Shown piece by piece: positions 54,797 to 63,463 of a DNA stretch of 64,000 bases. Positions within the stretch are counted from its first letter, which is position 1; each line of letters starts with the position of its first letter. Below the pieces are notes generated by a model that ran no database searches, was not told where the DNA came from, and was given only the letters and a program-made list of their open reading frames with translations. Position numbers and translations under genes: made by a program. This DNA is from Aerococcus agrisoli (GTDB lineage: Bacteria; Bacillota; Bacilli; Lactobacillales; Aerococcaceae). Location of the stretch: assembly GCF_003797145.1 (NCBI RefSeq), contig NZ_RKMG01000005.1:1-64000 (forward strand), given 5' to 3'.

Positions 54797-57403
54797 TTAT
54801 AACTTGTTCTTTAGGTCAACTAATAGATTTAAGGCTTGGATTGGCGTTAAATTGTAAATATCTTCTTGTTTCAATTGGTCTAACACATCGGCTTCATCTT
54901 GTGATACCACAAGGCCTTGATTATTGGCACTTGCATCGTCCTCAGCTAGGCTAAACAAGGATAATTGTTGGTCCTTATTCACTTCGTTCAAATTATTGGC
55001 TTCTAAGTCCTTCAAGACAGCCTGGGCATTTTTCAATAGTGAATCTGGCATACCGGCTAACTCAGCAACATGGATGCCGTATGATTTGTCCGTTGCACCA
55101 TCAAATACTTTATGTAAAAAGACCAATTCACCATCTTCCTCAGTTGCACCTACATGGATGTTGCGGAGGTGAGGTAAGGTTTCCTCTAGCGCCGTCAACT
55201 CATGGTAATGCGTCGAGAATAAAACTTTTGCATCGAAATGATCGTGTATATAAATCAAGATGGCTTGGGCTAGGGCAATCCCATCATAGGTTGATGTACC
55301 GCGTCCCAATTCATCGAATAACAATAGCGATGCATCGGTTGCATGTTGCAAGGCTTGGTTAGCCTCCATCATTTCCACCATAAAGGTAGATTGACCAGCT
55401 AATAGGTCATCAGCCGCACCAATGCGGGTAAAGATTTTATCGAAAATTGGTAAGCGCGCTTCTGTTGCTGGCACGAAACAACCCATTTGCGCCAAAATTA
55501 CAATCAGACCCAATTGACGCATGTAGGTTGATTTACCAGACATGTTTGGCCCAGTAATCATCAAAATGCTCGTTTCTGGATTCATGATAATGTCATTTGG
55601 TACGAATTTATCTTGGCCAATCACGCCTTCTACAACCGGGTGACGTGAATCTTTTAGATATAAGTCACGTTTGTCGGTCGTAAAGATTGGTTTTACATAT
55701 TGGTGACTTTCAGAAATTTCAGCAAGTGATTGTAATACATCAATCGTTGCCACTGTTTGCGCGATACTTTGTAAGACCACTTGATGTTGTTTGACTGCTT
55801 CACGCACTTCTTGGAATAAACGATGCTCTAGAATTTGTGATTGCTCTTCTGCCTCTAAAATCTTAGCTTCCATTTCTTTTAGTTCTGGCGTAATGAAACG
55901 TTCTGCATTGGTTAGGGTTTGCTTACGGTCATAACGGCCTTCCTCAAGTAGATGAAGATTGGCTTTTGTGACTTCGATATAGTAACCAAAGACCTTGTTG
56001 TAACCAACTTTTAGTGACTTGATACCTGTTTTCGCACGTTCATCCGCTTGTAATTGTGCAATCCATTGTTGGCCATTGCGCATGGCATCGCGGTATTCGT
56101 CTAATTGAGGATCAAATCCATCCGCGATGACATTCCCATCTTTTAAGGTTGCCGGTGCATCTTCTTTGATAGCCGATTGAATCATATCGGTTAGTTCTGG
56201 CAAATCGGTAATGTTACCCCTAATTTGCGCCCAAACATCGGTATCTTCGTTGTCCGCTACGATATGATCTAGGGTAGCAATAATGCCCGGAACCCGGGAT
56301 AAGGATTGGTTTAATTGCAATAGTTCCTTAGGATTTACATTCCCCATAGCAACTTTGGCAACCAAACGTTCAAGGTCATAAACCCCATGCAATAATTCTT
56401 TGATTTCTAGGCGTTCAAAGTAGTGTTCAATTAAGTCTTCTACCTGATTTTGGCGTTGTTCGATAGCATTTAAAGAAATCAGTGGGCGATCAAGCCATTG
56501 CTTAAGTAGACGGAAACCCATAGCCGTTTCAGTTTTGTTTAAAAAGGCTAATAGAGATCCTTGACGTTTTTTGGTCCGTACTGATTCCGTTAATTCCAAG
56601 TTTGACTTGGCATAGTAGTCCATATGCAAATAATGTGCGACTTCATAGTGGGTCGCAGTTTGCCAATGGTCGATAGCTTGGTGAGACATGGAATTAATAT
56701 AGGCAAGTAACGTTAATAAACCTTGTAGCTCAGCAGCATCGGTTACCTCTGCAACAACATGTTGGTAACGTGCTAAGGTGTCATCCTTGTCACTAGCAGT
56801 TAAACTGAAGTGTGACAAAGTGAAGTTTTGTAGGTGCTGTAATTGTTCCAGGTTTTCAGCGCTAATATCCTCAGAAACGACCAATTCTTTTGATTGCAAT
56901 TGGGCAAATTCTGTTAACACAGCATTGAAATCGTCCAGCGTTGTTACTTTTAACTCACCAGTTCCCACATCAGAAAAGGCCAAAATATATTGGTTATTCG
57001 CCATAGTCAAAGCGGCTAAATAGTTGTTTTCATTGATCCCGATACTTTCATTTAGATAGGTACCTGGCGTAATGACTTTGACAATGCCACGTTTCACCAT
57101 GCCCTTGGTCAATTTAGGGTCTTCTAATTGCTCTGCGATAGCTACTTTATAACCTTGGCTAACAAGTGTTTTAATATATTCACTTGCGGAGTGATAAGGA
57201 ATCCCGCACATTGGAATGGGATCATCCGCATTTTTATTACGGCTGGTTAAGGTAATTTCTAAAATTTGTGCCGCCTTTAAAGCATCCTCATTAAACATCT
57301 CGTAGAAGTCGCCCAAGCGGAAAAATAAAAAGGCATCCGGATGTTGGGATTTCATTTCATTGTATTGCACCATCATTGGTGTCTCTTTGGTTTTTTGTGG
57401 CAT
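54797..57403 (-). CDS. mutS: DNA mismatch recognition protein MutS
   Basis: 868 residues. Mismatch-binding domain with FFRLGDFYEMF (Phe-x-Glu) at about 30, clamp/lever (about 270-560), ATPase with Walker A TGPNMSGKSTYMRQ (about 610), LFDELGRGTSTYDGIALA and FSTHYHELTAL. The C-terminal beta-clamp-like/tetramer region includes DQQLSLFSL, a clamp-binding QxxLxLF-type motif. ATG 57403 preferred; the TTG three codons earlier is nearer the AGTGAG site. Confidence 0.97.
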   Translation of the reverse strand: MPQKTKETPMMVQYNEMKSQHPDAFLFFRLGDFYEMFNEDALKAAQILEITLTSRNKNADDPIPMCGIPYHSASEYIKTLVSQGYKVAIAEQLEDPKLTKGMVKRGIVKVITPGTYLNESIGINENNYLAALTMANNQYILAFSDVGTGELKVTTLDDFNAVLTEFAQLQSKELVVSEDISAENLEQLQHLQNFTLSHFSLTASDKDDTLARYQHVVAEVTDAAELQGLLTLLAYINSMSHQAIDHWQTATHYEVAHYLHMDYYAKSNLELTESVRTKKRQGSLLAFLNKTETAMGFRLLKQWLDRPLISLNAIEQRQNQVEDLIEHYFERLEIKELLHGVYDLERLVAKVAMGNVNPKELLQLNQSLSRVPGIIATLDHIVADNEDTDVWAQIRGNITDLPELTDMIQSAIKEDAPATLKDGNVIADGFDPQLDEYRDAMRNGQQWIAQLQADERAKTGIKSLKVGYNKVFGYYIEVTKANLHLLEEGRYDRKQTLTNAERFITPELKEMEAKILEAEEQSQILEHRLFQEVREAVKQHQVVLQSIAQTVATIDVLQSLAEISESHQYVKPIFTTDKRDLYLKDSRHPVVEGVIGQDKFVPNDIIMNPETSILMITGPNMSGKSTYMRQLGLIVILAQMGCFVPATEARLPIFDKIFTRIGAADDLLAGQSTFMVEMMEANQALQHATDASLLLFDELGRGTSTYDGIALAQAILIYIHDHFDAKVLFSTHYHELTALEETLPHLRNIHVGATEEDGELVFLHKVFDGATDKSYGIHVAELAGMPDSLLKNAQAVLKDLEANNLNEVNKDQQLSLFSLAEDDASANNQGLVVSQDEADVLDQLKQEDIYNLTPIQALNLLVDLKNKL

Positions 57404-57588
57404 GATTTTCAACTCACTTTAATTATAATTTCTGTATATTTTTACACTACTTGTAAATATGGTTCATCTTTATTATTTTACCATAAATCCACCCACAAGT
57501 ATGAATCCCCCACTTATGGTCTCGTCCTAGATGCCCCTTCTCGCGGGCAAAAAAGACTGCACTGTTTTGGTGTTCATTTTTATAAAGT

Positions 57589-57607
57589 TTAGGTTAGCCT
57601 TATTTTA
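57589..57607. promoter_or_regulatory. DtxR/MntR-type metal repressor box
   Basis: TTAGGTTAGCCTTATTTTA matches the DtxR consensus TTAGGTTAGCCTAACCTAA at 15 of 19 positions, including the whole left 12 bases. It ends 4 bp before the mntH -35. Confidence 0.75.
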
Positions 57608-57610
57608 TTG

Positions 57611-57639
57611 TTTACACACACCTTTTAGAAGCGTATGAT
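57611..57639 (+). promoter_or_regulatory. mntH promoter
   Basis: TTTACA (57611-57616), 17 bp, TATGAT (57634-57639). Confidence 0.7.
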
Positions 57640-57696
57640 TGGTTACGAAGAATAAAACAATTGAAACACAATCGCATTGCAGAAAAGGTGGCCCTC

Positions 57697-59250
57697 ATGG
57701 AAGAAGACTCAGCTATACAAAGCAAACGTCAACAATTACAACACAACACATCCCTAGCCGAAATTAACGGCAGCATCACCGTCCCCGAAGGTAAAAGTTT
57801 TTGGCGGACACTACTAGCCTATTCAGGGCCGGGCGCCTTAGTCGCCGTCGGTTATATGGACCCAGGCAACTGGTCAACATCCATTACAGGCGGGCAAAAT
57901 TTCCAATATCTATTAATGTCCGTAATTTTGATGTCCTCTTTAATAGCCATGCTCTTGCAATATATGGCGGCCAAATTAGGTATCGTGACCCAACAAGACT
58001 TAGCCCAAGCCATTCGCCAACGAACCAGTAAACGTTTATCCTTTGTCTTATGGATCATTACAGAATTAGCGATTATGGCTACCGACATTGCAGAAGTCAT
58101 TGGAGCAGCTATTGCCTTATACCTACTTTTTGATATTCCATTAATGTTAGCCGTTTTGATTACCGTTTTTGATGTCTTACTATTGTTATTACTGACCCAC
58201 ATCGGTTTTCGAAAAATTGAAGGACTTGTCGTTGCCTTAATCTTTGTCATCTTGTTTGTCTTTGTCTACCAAGTTGCCTTGTCGAACCCTAGCATTGCTG
58301 CAATCATAGCTTCCTTTATCCCCGGACCAGCTGTTTTAGCATCTAATCCAACAGTTAATGGCATGACGCCATTAACCGGTGCCTTGGGTATTATTGGCGC
58401 AACCATTATGCCCCATAACTTGTTTTTGCATTCAGCACTTTCGCAAAGCCGTAAAGTGGATCGTTCTAATGTAAACAGCATTGCCAATGCCGTTCGTTTT
58501 ACCATGTGGGATTCTAATATCCAACTTGGTCTAGCTTTCATGGTCAATGCCCTATTGTTAGTCATGGGTGCTGCCGTATTCAAAACCGGCGCCGTCAACG
58601 ACCCATCATTCTTTGGTTTATATGATGCCCTATCAAATCCTGAAATCATGGCCAACGGTGTGCTCGCTGACCTAGCATGTAAAGGCGTGCTCGCAATCTT
58701 ATTTGCCGTAGCCCTACTCGCATCCGGTCAAAACGCCACCATTACAGGTACCTTAACCGGCCAAGTCATCATGGAAGGCTTTATCGAATTAAAACTGCCT
58801 TTGTGGATTCGCCGTCTAGTAACCCGATTATTGGCTATTGTTCCTGTTGTGATGAGTGTTTATTTTACGAGCAAAAAAGGTACCCTTGACGAACATATCG
58901 CTCTCAATAACTTGATGAACAATTCCCAAGTCTTCTTAGCCTTCGCCTTGCCGTTTTCCATGATTCCCCTATTGATGTTGACAAACGATGTGACACAAAT
59001 GGGTAGTCGCTTTAAAAACACACATATTGTTAAGGCGCTTGGTTGGCTAGCAGTCATCACATTAACTGGTTTAAATCTACTAGGTCTACCAGATGAAATC
59101 CTATCCTTCTTTGGCGACAAACCTAACCTAGGCCAAATCAATTTAGCCCATTGGATTGCTGGAATACTCATCGTCTTTATCATCGGTCTCCTCACCTGGA
59201 CCATCTATGATATTTACAAGACCAGTGGTAAACATACAGTCGCAGCATAA
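57697..59250 (+). CDS. mntH: Nramp-family manganese transporter
   Basis: Proton-coupled Mn(II) importer of 517 residues with about 11 membrane helices. Metal site residues: YMDPGNWSTSI (helix 1 DPGN) and IMPHNLFLHSAL (helix 6 MPH). ATG 57697 is chosen because AAAAGGTGG lies 5 nt upstream; TTG 57661 would add 12 residues but has only a weak site. The DtxR-type box in front suggests repression by metal. Monocistronic, ending in a strong terminator. Confidence 0.94.
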   Translation: MEEDSAIQSKRQQLQHNTSLAEINGSITVPEGKSFWRTLLAYSGPGALVAVGYMDPGNWSTSITGGQNFQYLLMSVILMSSLIAMLLQYMAAKLGIVTQQDLAQAIRQRTSKRLSFVLWIITELAIMATDIAEVIGAAIALYLLFDIPLMLAVLITVFDVLLLLLLTHIGFRKIEGLVVALIFVILFVFVYQVALSNPSIAAIIASFIPGPAVLASNPTVNGMTPLTGALGIIGATIMPHNLFLHSALSQSRKVDRSNVNSIANAVRFTMWDSNIQLGLAFMVNALLLVMGAAVFKTGAVNDPSFFGLYDALSNPEIMANGVLADLACKGVLAILFAVALLASGQNATITGTLTGQVIMEGFIELKLPLWIRRLVTRLLAIVPVVMSVYFTSKKGTLDEHIALNNLMNNSQVFLAFALPFSMIPLLMLTNDVTQMGSRFKNTHIVKALGWLAVITLTGLNLLGLPDEILSFFGDKPNLGQINLAHWIAGILIVFIIGLLTWTIYDIYKTSGKHTVAA

Positions 59251-59294
59251 AAAATGTAGGTAGCGCTTTTAACAAACGCGCTACCTACATTTTT
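59249..59294. terminator. bidirectional terminator between mntH and mazG-like gene
   Basis: AAAAATGTAGGTAGCGC pairs with GCGCTACCTACATTTTT, 17-bp stem, A/T tracts on both sides; serves convergent mntH and the moxR cluster. Confidence 0.92.
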
Positions 59295-59296
59295 CT

Positions 59297-59641
59297 TTAT
59301 AAATCATCATATGTTGCTTTATTGTCTTTGCTTTTCTCAACCGGATATTTTTCATTATTTTTGATTAATTTTCGTTCAATAATCTCATCAATATCCAAAT
59401 CTAAATTATCAGCCATCATATAGGCATAAATCAAGACATCTGCCAACTCATCTTTAATGGCATCAATATCTTGTCTGCCCTCTTCTGCTGTCTTCCACTG
59501 AAAAATTTCCAACAATTCAGAAGCCTCTAAAGTAATGGACAAAGCCAAGTCCTTTTCATTATGGAACTGACGCCAATTACGTGCATCACGAAAGGCATTC
59601 ACCTTTTCCATGCTGGTCATTTTGTCGTACTCTTTTGCCAT
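59297..59641 (-). CDS. MazG-like nucleotide pyrophosphohydrolase
   Basis: 114 residues of the all-alpha NTP pyrophosphatase fold. SITLEASELLEIFQWK (about 36-51; ExxE metal ligands) and IDAIKDELADVLIYAYMMAD (about 58-77; ExxD). Such enzymes hydrolyse (d)NTPs or modified nucleotides; the substrate here is unknown. It resembles stand-alone MazG-like proteins of Gram-positives. ATG 59641 directly abuts the previous gene's stop, making it the last gene of the MoxR/VWA cluster. Confidence 0.88.
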   Translation of the reverse strand: MAKEYDKMTSMEKVNAFRDARNWRQFHNEKDLALSITLEASELLEIFQWKTAEEGRQDIDAIKDELADVLIYAYMMADNLDLDIDEIIERKLIKNNEKYPVEKSKDNKATYDDL

Positions 59642-60091
59642 CTAATGCAACTCCTTTAATAGTTGGTCTTGCTTTGCTGTTAATTCTGGTATATCTTCCC
59701 CAACCAACTTATCCCACATAGAAATTTGGGTACCTGTTTTAGAAATCAATGATTCTTTTCGTTCATTTTGCATATCTGCAATTTTAATTGCTTGATAAGT
59801 TGCCCAAGTATTGTCCACAAATTGAGCATCCCTATCACTATCGATGCCGGTTTCTAGTCGGAAATGATTGCCTTTTTGAATCAAATTCAATTGGTTCATT
59901 TGACTAGGAAACATGGCTAAATAGCCATTTGCCACAATATAGGCTGCCACTTGTTCATCGATTTTCTTAAATTGAAAATTAAAGGGAATTTGTAATTGCT
60001 GAAAGACTGCATAAGGTACTTCTTTCACCATCGGCAAGTAATCACCCATTTGCGCCTTCACCAAAGCCCGTTTGATTTTAATGGTATCCAT
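59642..60091 (-). CDS. uncharacterised 149-residue protein of the MoxR/VWA cluster
   Basis: I do not recognise this protein. It is soluble, mixed alpha/beta in appearance, without cysteine, signal peptide or known motif. Features: IPFNFQFKKIDEQVAAYIVANGYLAMFPSQM in the middle and a charged C-terminus with SKTGTQISMWDKLVGEDIPELTAKQDQLL. AAGGAGG precedes ATG 60091. It is 9 bp after the VWA gene and abuts the MazG-like gene, so all are probably made together. Confidence 0.85.
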   Translation of the reverse strand: MDTIKIKRALVKAQMGDYLPMVKEVPYAVFQQLQIPFNFQFKKIDEQVAAYIVANGYLAMFPSQMNQLNLIQKGNHFRLETGIDSDRDAQFVDNTWATYQAIKIADMQNERKESLISKTGTQISMWDKLVGEDIPELTAKQDQLLKELH

Positions 60092-60100
60092 AAGTCCTCC

Positions 60101-61651
60101 TTACTCGATATGGTCTTTATTTTGATTGGTGGTATGTCCTTTTCTTAAAATACGACGATTATATCGTTCATCGGCTTTCAGGTACAATACTTTACCCCCA
60201 CCATCAGTTGATAAAGGCGATGGATCACCCACTTCAGTTTCCGTTAATACCCAGTACATATTATGGAAGCCGTAGCGTTCAAAACCATCATCACCGTAAC
60301 CATCCGTAAAATAGACCGCAACAGTATCTGTATCCGTAAAACTTTGGTCATGCAACCATTGGTAAGCTGGTGCGAAACTTGTACCTCCGCGCCCAGTAAA
60401 AGCCATGTCCTTCAATGATTGAAAGGATAAAGGCTTAGCGTATTGTACTGCGGTATCCACATGTACGACCCATACTTCTGCATGTAACGTCTTTTGAATA
60501 TTGGCCAACTCACCTAGTGAATAAGCCAAAGCTTCTTCATTTTGTGATGCCGACGTATCGAAGAAAGCCACTAATCGACTAGCAGTATCCAGTACGCGTC
60601 CCGGCAAATCCACGCGATAGGGTTGCCGGCGGTTCATCCGGTTCTTCGACAACTTGTATGGGACCAAACTTGTCCCCATGCCCCGCTTAATCACGTCCCG
60701 CCAATTTAGCGCCCTTTGCTTGGTGATTTGCTTAATATTCACCTGAAGCTCACTCGACAATTTCATCCGCAGCTCTTCCGTCATCTGGTTGTAAGATTCT
60801 TTAATCAATCCATTCATCAATTTGCGATACAAATCTTGGTGTTGACGATTGGGGCTAATTGCCTGCATAGACCGATTATTTTTCATCTCATTCTTCAACT
60901 GATTCGCTGAATCGACCCGCAACTCCTTGGCCTTATTCGGATCAAAATTTCCTGCCAATTGGCTATATAATTCGTCCATTTGCCCCGACCCCAACATCTT
61001 ATTGAAAGTCGATTCCGTCCGGTTGTGCCCCTGTTTCTTCGGATCATTCTTCACCGCCATCAACTGGTCATAGTAATATAAAGACCCTTCTTTGGGTAAA
61101 ATGAGGCGGTTCTCGGTAATATGCTTGATCCACTTCAAGGACACGGCCGTTTCAGGGAGGTCATCCACGTACTGGTTAACCTCTGCCTCCATGGCTACAC
61201 TCATGACCTTGGCCGACTCTGCGTCCTTAAATGCCCAGTCGTACTCGACAATATGGCCGAACAAGACGTGATAACACATCTGGCGAATAGCAGCCAGCAT
61301 ACCCGCCGGTGTTTCATAGTAGAGATAGAAGAGAATGGGATTAATGGTCATGACAAGGTCCAACCCGCGAAAACCAATCGTAATGGGTTTGGCTAAATTA
61401 CCATTCATTTCCCTATCAGTATGGTAGAGAATGCCCGCAAATAGGACATCACGTGCCCCACGATAATTATCTTGTGGATTCATCAGGGTTGCGGTTAAAA
61501 TCCCTAGCAAATGGTTTTGGGCATCACTGAATTTCTCGTAATCATCATAGTGACCATGATTTAGGAAGGTAATATAGGCAATGCGCATGCGTTGAAAACT
61601 GGTTTCGATATTTTCAAATTCAAATGCTGAGAATAAGTCATTATCTGCCAT
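60101..61651 (-). CDS. VWA-domain protein with degenerate metallopeptidase-like N-terminus (DUF2201-like)
   Basis: 516 residues. The N-terminal half resembles the DUF2201 putative metallopeptidase region (AEVNQYVDDLP at 156-166 matches its VNQ...P block), but the expected HExxH reads QMCYH (124-128), so zinc catalysis is unlikely. Middle: LNWRDVIKRG (about 315). The C-terminal VWA domain keeps MIDAS residues DTSAS (365-369), Thr424 in GRGGTSFAP, and Asp450 in YFTDGYGD. It is predicted cytoplasmic. MoxR-type ATPases commonly pair with VWA proteins to remodel or metallate targets; the target here is unknown. Confidence 0.82.
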   Translation of the reverse strand: MADNDLFSAFEFENIETSFQRMRIAYITFLNHGHYDDYEKFSDAQNHLLGILTATLMNPQDNYRGARDVLFAGILYHTDREMNGNLAKPITIGFRGLDLVMTINPILFYLYYETPAGMLAAIRQMCYHVLFGHIVEYDWAFKDAESAKVMSVAMEAEVNQYVDDLPETAVSLKWIKHITENRLILPKEGSLYYYDQLMAVKNDPKKQGHNRTESTFNKMLGSGQMDELYSQLAGNFDPNKAKELRVDSANQLKNEMKNNRSMQAISPNRQHQDLYRKLMNGLIKESYNQMTEELRMKLSSELQVNIKQITKQRALNWRDVIKRGMGTSLVPYKLSKNRMNRRQPYRVDLPGRVLDTASRLVAFFDTSASQNEEALAYSLGELANIQKTLHAEVWVVHVDTAVQYAKPLSFQSLKDMAFTGRGGTSFAPAYQWLHDQSFTDTDTVAVYFTDGYGDDGFERYGFHNMYWVLTETEVGDPSPLSTDGGGKVLYLKADERYNRRILRKGHTTNQNKDHIE

Positions 61652-61683
61652 TTGCCCTCTCCTTTCGCTTAAATTGCTATAGC

Positions 61684-62883
61684 TTAACTATTGGCATTGA
61701 CCGCCATACTGACATCGAATGTCTTTTCAACGAAGGTGTCATTTTGATTCAAGGCATGATGTAATTTGGCTAAATCAGAAGCTGGTGCTGCATCATGCAT
61801 GCGTTTCATCAAAATATAAATTTCATCTGGCTCACTCATCACAAATAAATCGGTGTAGCGACTAATCACATGCACATCTTGGATGTAATCAGGATGGTTT
61901 ACTAAATAATCGGTCAAATCTTCAATTACACGTTTACGACGTACCAATGGCATTGCTTGGTAACGGTCGATAATACTTTGATCTAGATGCTCACCCTCAG
62001 CATTCACCACTTCAGTTGGCTTGATGAAATCGGCTTTTTGACGGCGCAAGAAAGTGACAAAGACTTGCCCAGCCTCCTCACCAATATTCCCTTCAATCCC
62101 CTCAATGAGGAATTCTAAATAGTCATCTGCCATATTGGCCAAATCCATACCATCATCTTCAAAGGCATAGAGTAATCTAGATAAACGCTCATAAGCACGT
62201 GGTGTTGGGTTCTTATCACGTGTCTCGTCAATGACAATAAAATACTGACGTCCTTCCGCTTGCAGAAATTCGCTCACAAGTGGATGAATAATGGTGCGCC
62301 CAGAGTTCCCAGGAATTTGTAAATTGGCAAAAGATGCCAACCAATCTTCCAAGTCTGCCCCCATACGAATACGCATGGTACGGTCATTAATCGCCAAGTC
62401 CCGCGCATTTGTGGCATAAGCCGTATTTTCAAATCCTTCAACATCACTCGACGGATTTTCGGCTGTGATAATCACAATATTGTCAGGCAATTTATGGCCC
62501 ATCAAATTGCGTTGTAAGACAAGGTTCATCAATTCCCCTTGTACCATGGCTATCGGACGGTTAAATTCATCTAAAAATAGAATCACTTTGGTATCCGGAT
62601 GCGCATTGGCTTCATCAATAGCAGCTTGAATTTGTGGATTCAAGAAATATTGAATGTGGTCTTCCTTTGGTACTGGCATAGTTAAGTCACCTGGCTGTAA
62701 TAGTGAACAAGTGATTTCATAATAACCGTAGCCATTATTTTTCGCCAAATCACGAATCATTTGTGATTTCCCAATGCCTCCATGACCCACGATATTCGGC
62801 ACGATTGCTGTATTTTGTGTAAGTAATAAGTTTAAACCTTTATATACGGATGAATAGGTTAATCCTGCAACGCGATCTGTCAT
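61684..62883 (-). CDS. MoxR-family AAA+ ATPase
   Basis: 399 residues. Walker A GHGGIGKSQ (about 33-41), Walker B KVILFLDEFNRP (about 98-109), sensor 1 ITAENPSSD (about 134), and an arginine-finger-containing region NDRTMRIRMG. The C-terminal lid is long (about 200-399). MoxR proteins act as chaperone-like motors for a VWA partner, encoded 32 bp downstream. Start ATG 62883 after AAAGGTGTG. First gene of a four-gene unit with its own promoter. Confidence 0.88.
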   Translation of the reverse strand: MTDRVAGLTYSSVYKGLNLLLTQNTAIVPNIVGHGGIGKSQMIRDLAKNNGYGYYEITCSLLQPGDLTMPVPKEDHIQYFLNPQIQAAIDEANAHPDTKVILFLDEFNRPIAMVQGELMNLVLQRNLMGHKLPDNIVIITAENPSSDVEGFENTAYATNARDLAINDRTMRIRMGADLEDWLASFANLQIPGNSGRTIIHPLVSEFLQAEGRQYFIVIDETRDKNPTPRAYERLSRLLYAFEDDGMDLANMADDYLEFLIEGIEGNIGEEAGQVFVTFLRRQKADFIKPTEVVNAEGEHLDQSIIDRYQAMPLVRRKRVIEDLTDYLVNHPDYIQDVHVISRYTDLFVMSEPDEIYILMKRMHDAAPASDLAKLHHALNQNDTFVEKTFDVSMAVNANS

Positions 62884-62920
62884 ATAGCTTCACACCTTTT
62901 TGTTTTAGTCATTTCCCCTT

Positions 62921-62950
62921 ATTATACGAGACCAAAGACCTATATCTCAA
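62921..62950 (-). promoter_or_regulatory. promoter of the MoxR/VWA cluster
   Basis: Minus strand TTGAGA (62945-62950), 18 bp, TATAAT (62921-62926), 38 nt before the moxR start. Confidence 0.7.
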
Positions 62951-63030
62951 TGGATTTACCAAACTTGTATCAAATTAGCACATTTTCGTACTTTTATTGG
63001 AAACGATTGCAAAGTCACTTGTCATTTTAC

Positions 63031-63314
63031 GAAAAAAGCTAGAACAAAAGTTTAAAATCTTCGATTTTCGTCCTTACTGTGTACGTTCCTGGTAAGCCGT
63101 GGCACCAGCAATAGGATGATAGAAAAAGCGTTCAGCCCTCAACCAGTGGAAGAATAGTGTAGACGATGACGGTAGTCATCGACAAACTATTCTGAAATGG
63201 GCAGAGGGGTGCTTTTTCGAACTCGACTGGGAGCCAAGGTCTCCCGGTTTGAAATCGAGCCAAGGTCTCGCTTTTATGCTCTTTCACGGCTAAGGAACTA
63301 CACTTCCAGTCCTC
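63031..63314. repeat. dispersed palindromic element, copy 3 (with insertion)
   Basis: Left arm (63069-63102) and right arm (63285-63313) match copies 1 and 2 and each other in inverted form. It contains two direct copies of GAGCCAAGGTCTC (63231-63243 and 63257-63269). A foreign palindromic segment interrupts it at 63109-63228. Confidence 0.85.
63109..63228. mobile_element. nested palindromic insertion inside repeat copy 3
   Basis: About 120 bp absent from copies 1 and 2. It has nested inverted repeats: GAAAAAGC (63122-63129) / GCTTTTTC (63211-63218), AGAATAGT (63151-63158) / ACTATTCT (63186-63193), CGATGAC (63164-63170) / GTCATCG (63175-63181). Too small to encode a transposase; looks like a MITE-like passenger. 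Exact ends and any target duplication are unclear. Confidence 0.6.
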
Positions 63315-63426
63315 ATACCTTGTATCAATAATATATTTTTAGCCCATCTTTTAATCTTTGATTCTTACAGTTAATGATTTTGCAATAAAATGAATATATT
63401 ACTTATACATACCACCAAAGCATAAC

Positions 63427-63454
63427 AAAAAAGGAGCATTTGCATGCTCCTTTT
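63427..63454 (-). terminator. terminator of rny
   Basis: GGAGCAT (63433-63439) / ATGCTCC (63444-63450) stem with 4-nt loop, followed by TTTTTT on the minus strand. Confidence 0.85.
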
Positions 63455-63463
63455 GGTTCATTA

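Larger units (their letters stand above)
57413..57696. promoter_or_regulatory. mutS / mntH divergent intergenic region
   Basis: Holds the mntH promoter and a DtxR-type box. A separate inverted repeat TTTACA-N5-TGTAAA (57441-57457) lies near mutS. No small gene or Mn riboswitch recognised. Confidence 0.6.
62884..63463. other. 580-bp gene-free stretch between moxR and rny
   Basis: Contains the moxR promoter, repeat copy 3 with its nested insertion, about 100 bp of AT-rich sequence with nothing recognised (63320-63420), and the rny terminator. No real coding frame seen. Confidence 0.75.

Noticed and set aside
57341-57592. Open frame of 83 codons over the mutS start and mntH upstream region
   Set aside because: Overlaps mutS antisense, no ribosome site, Tyr/His/Cys-rich composition unlike a real protein.
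57480-57696. Possible Mn-sensing yybP-ykoY riboswitch before mntH
   Set aside because: None of the conserved yybP-ykoY loops are seen, and the promoter is too close to the gene to leave room for the aptamer.
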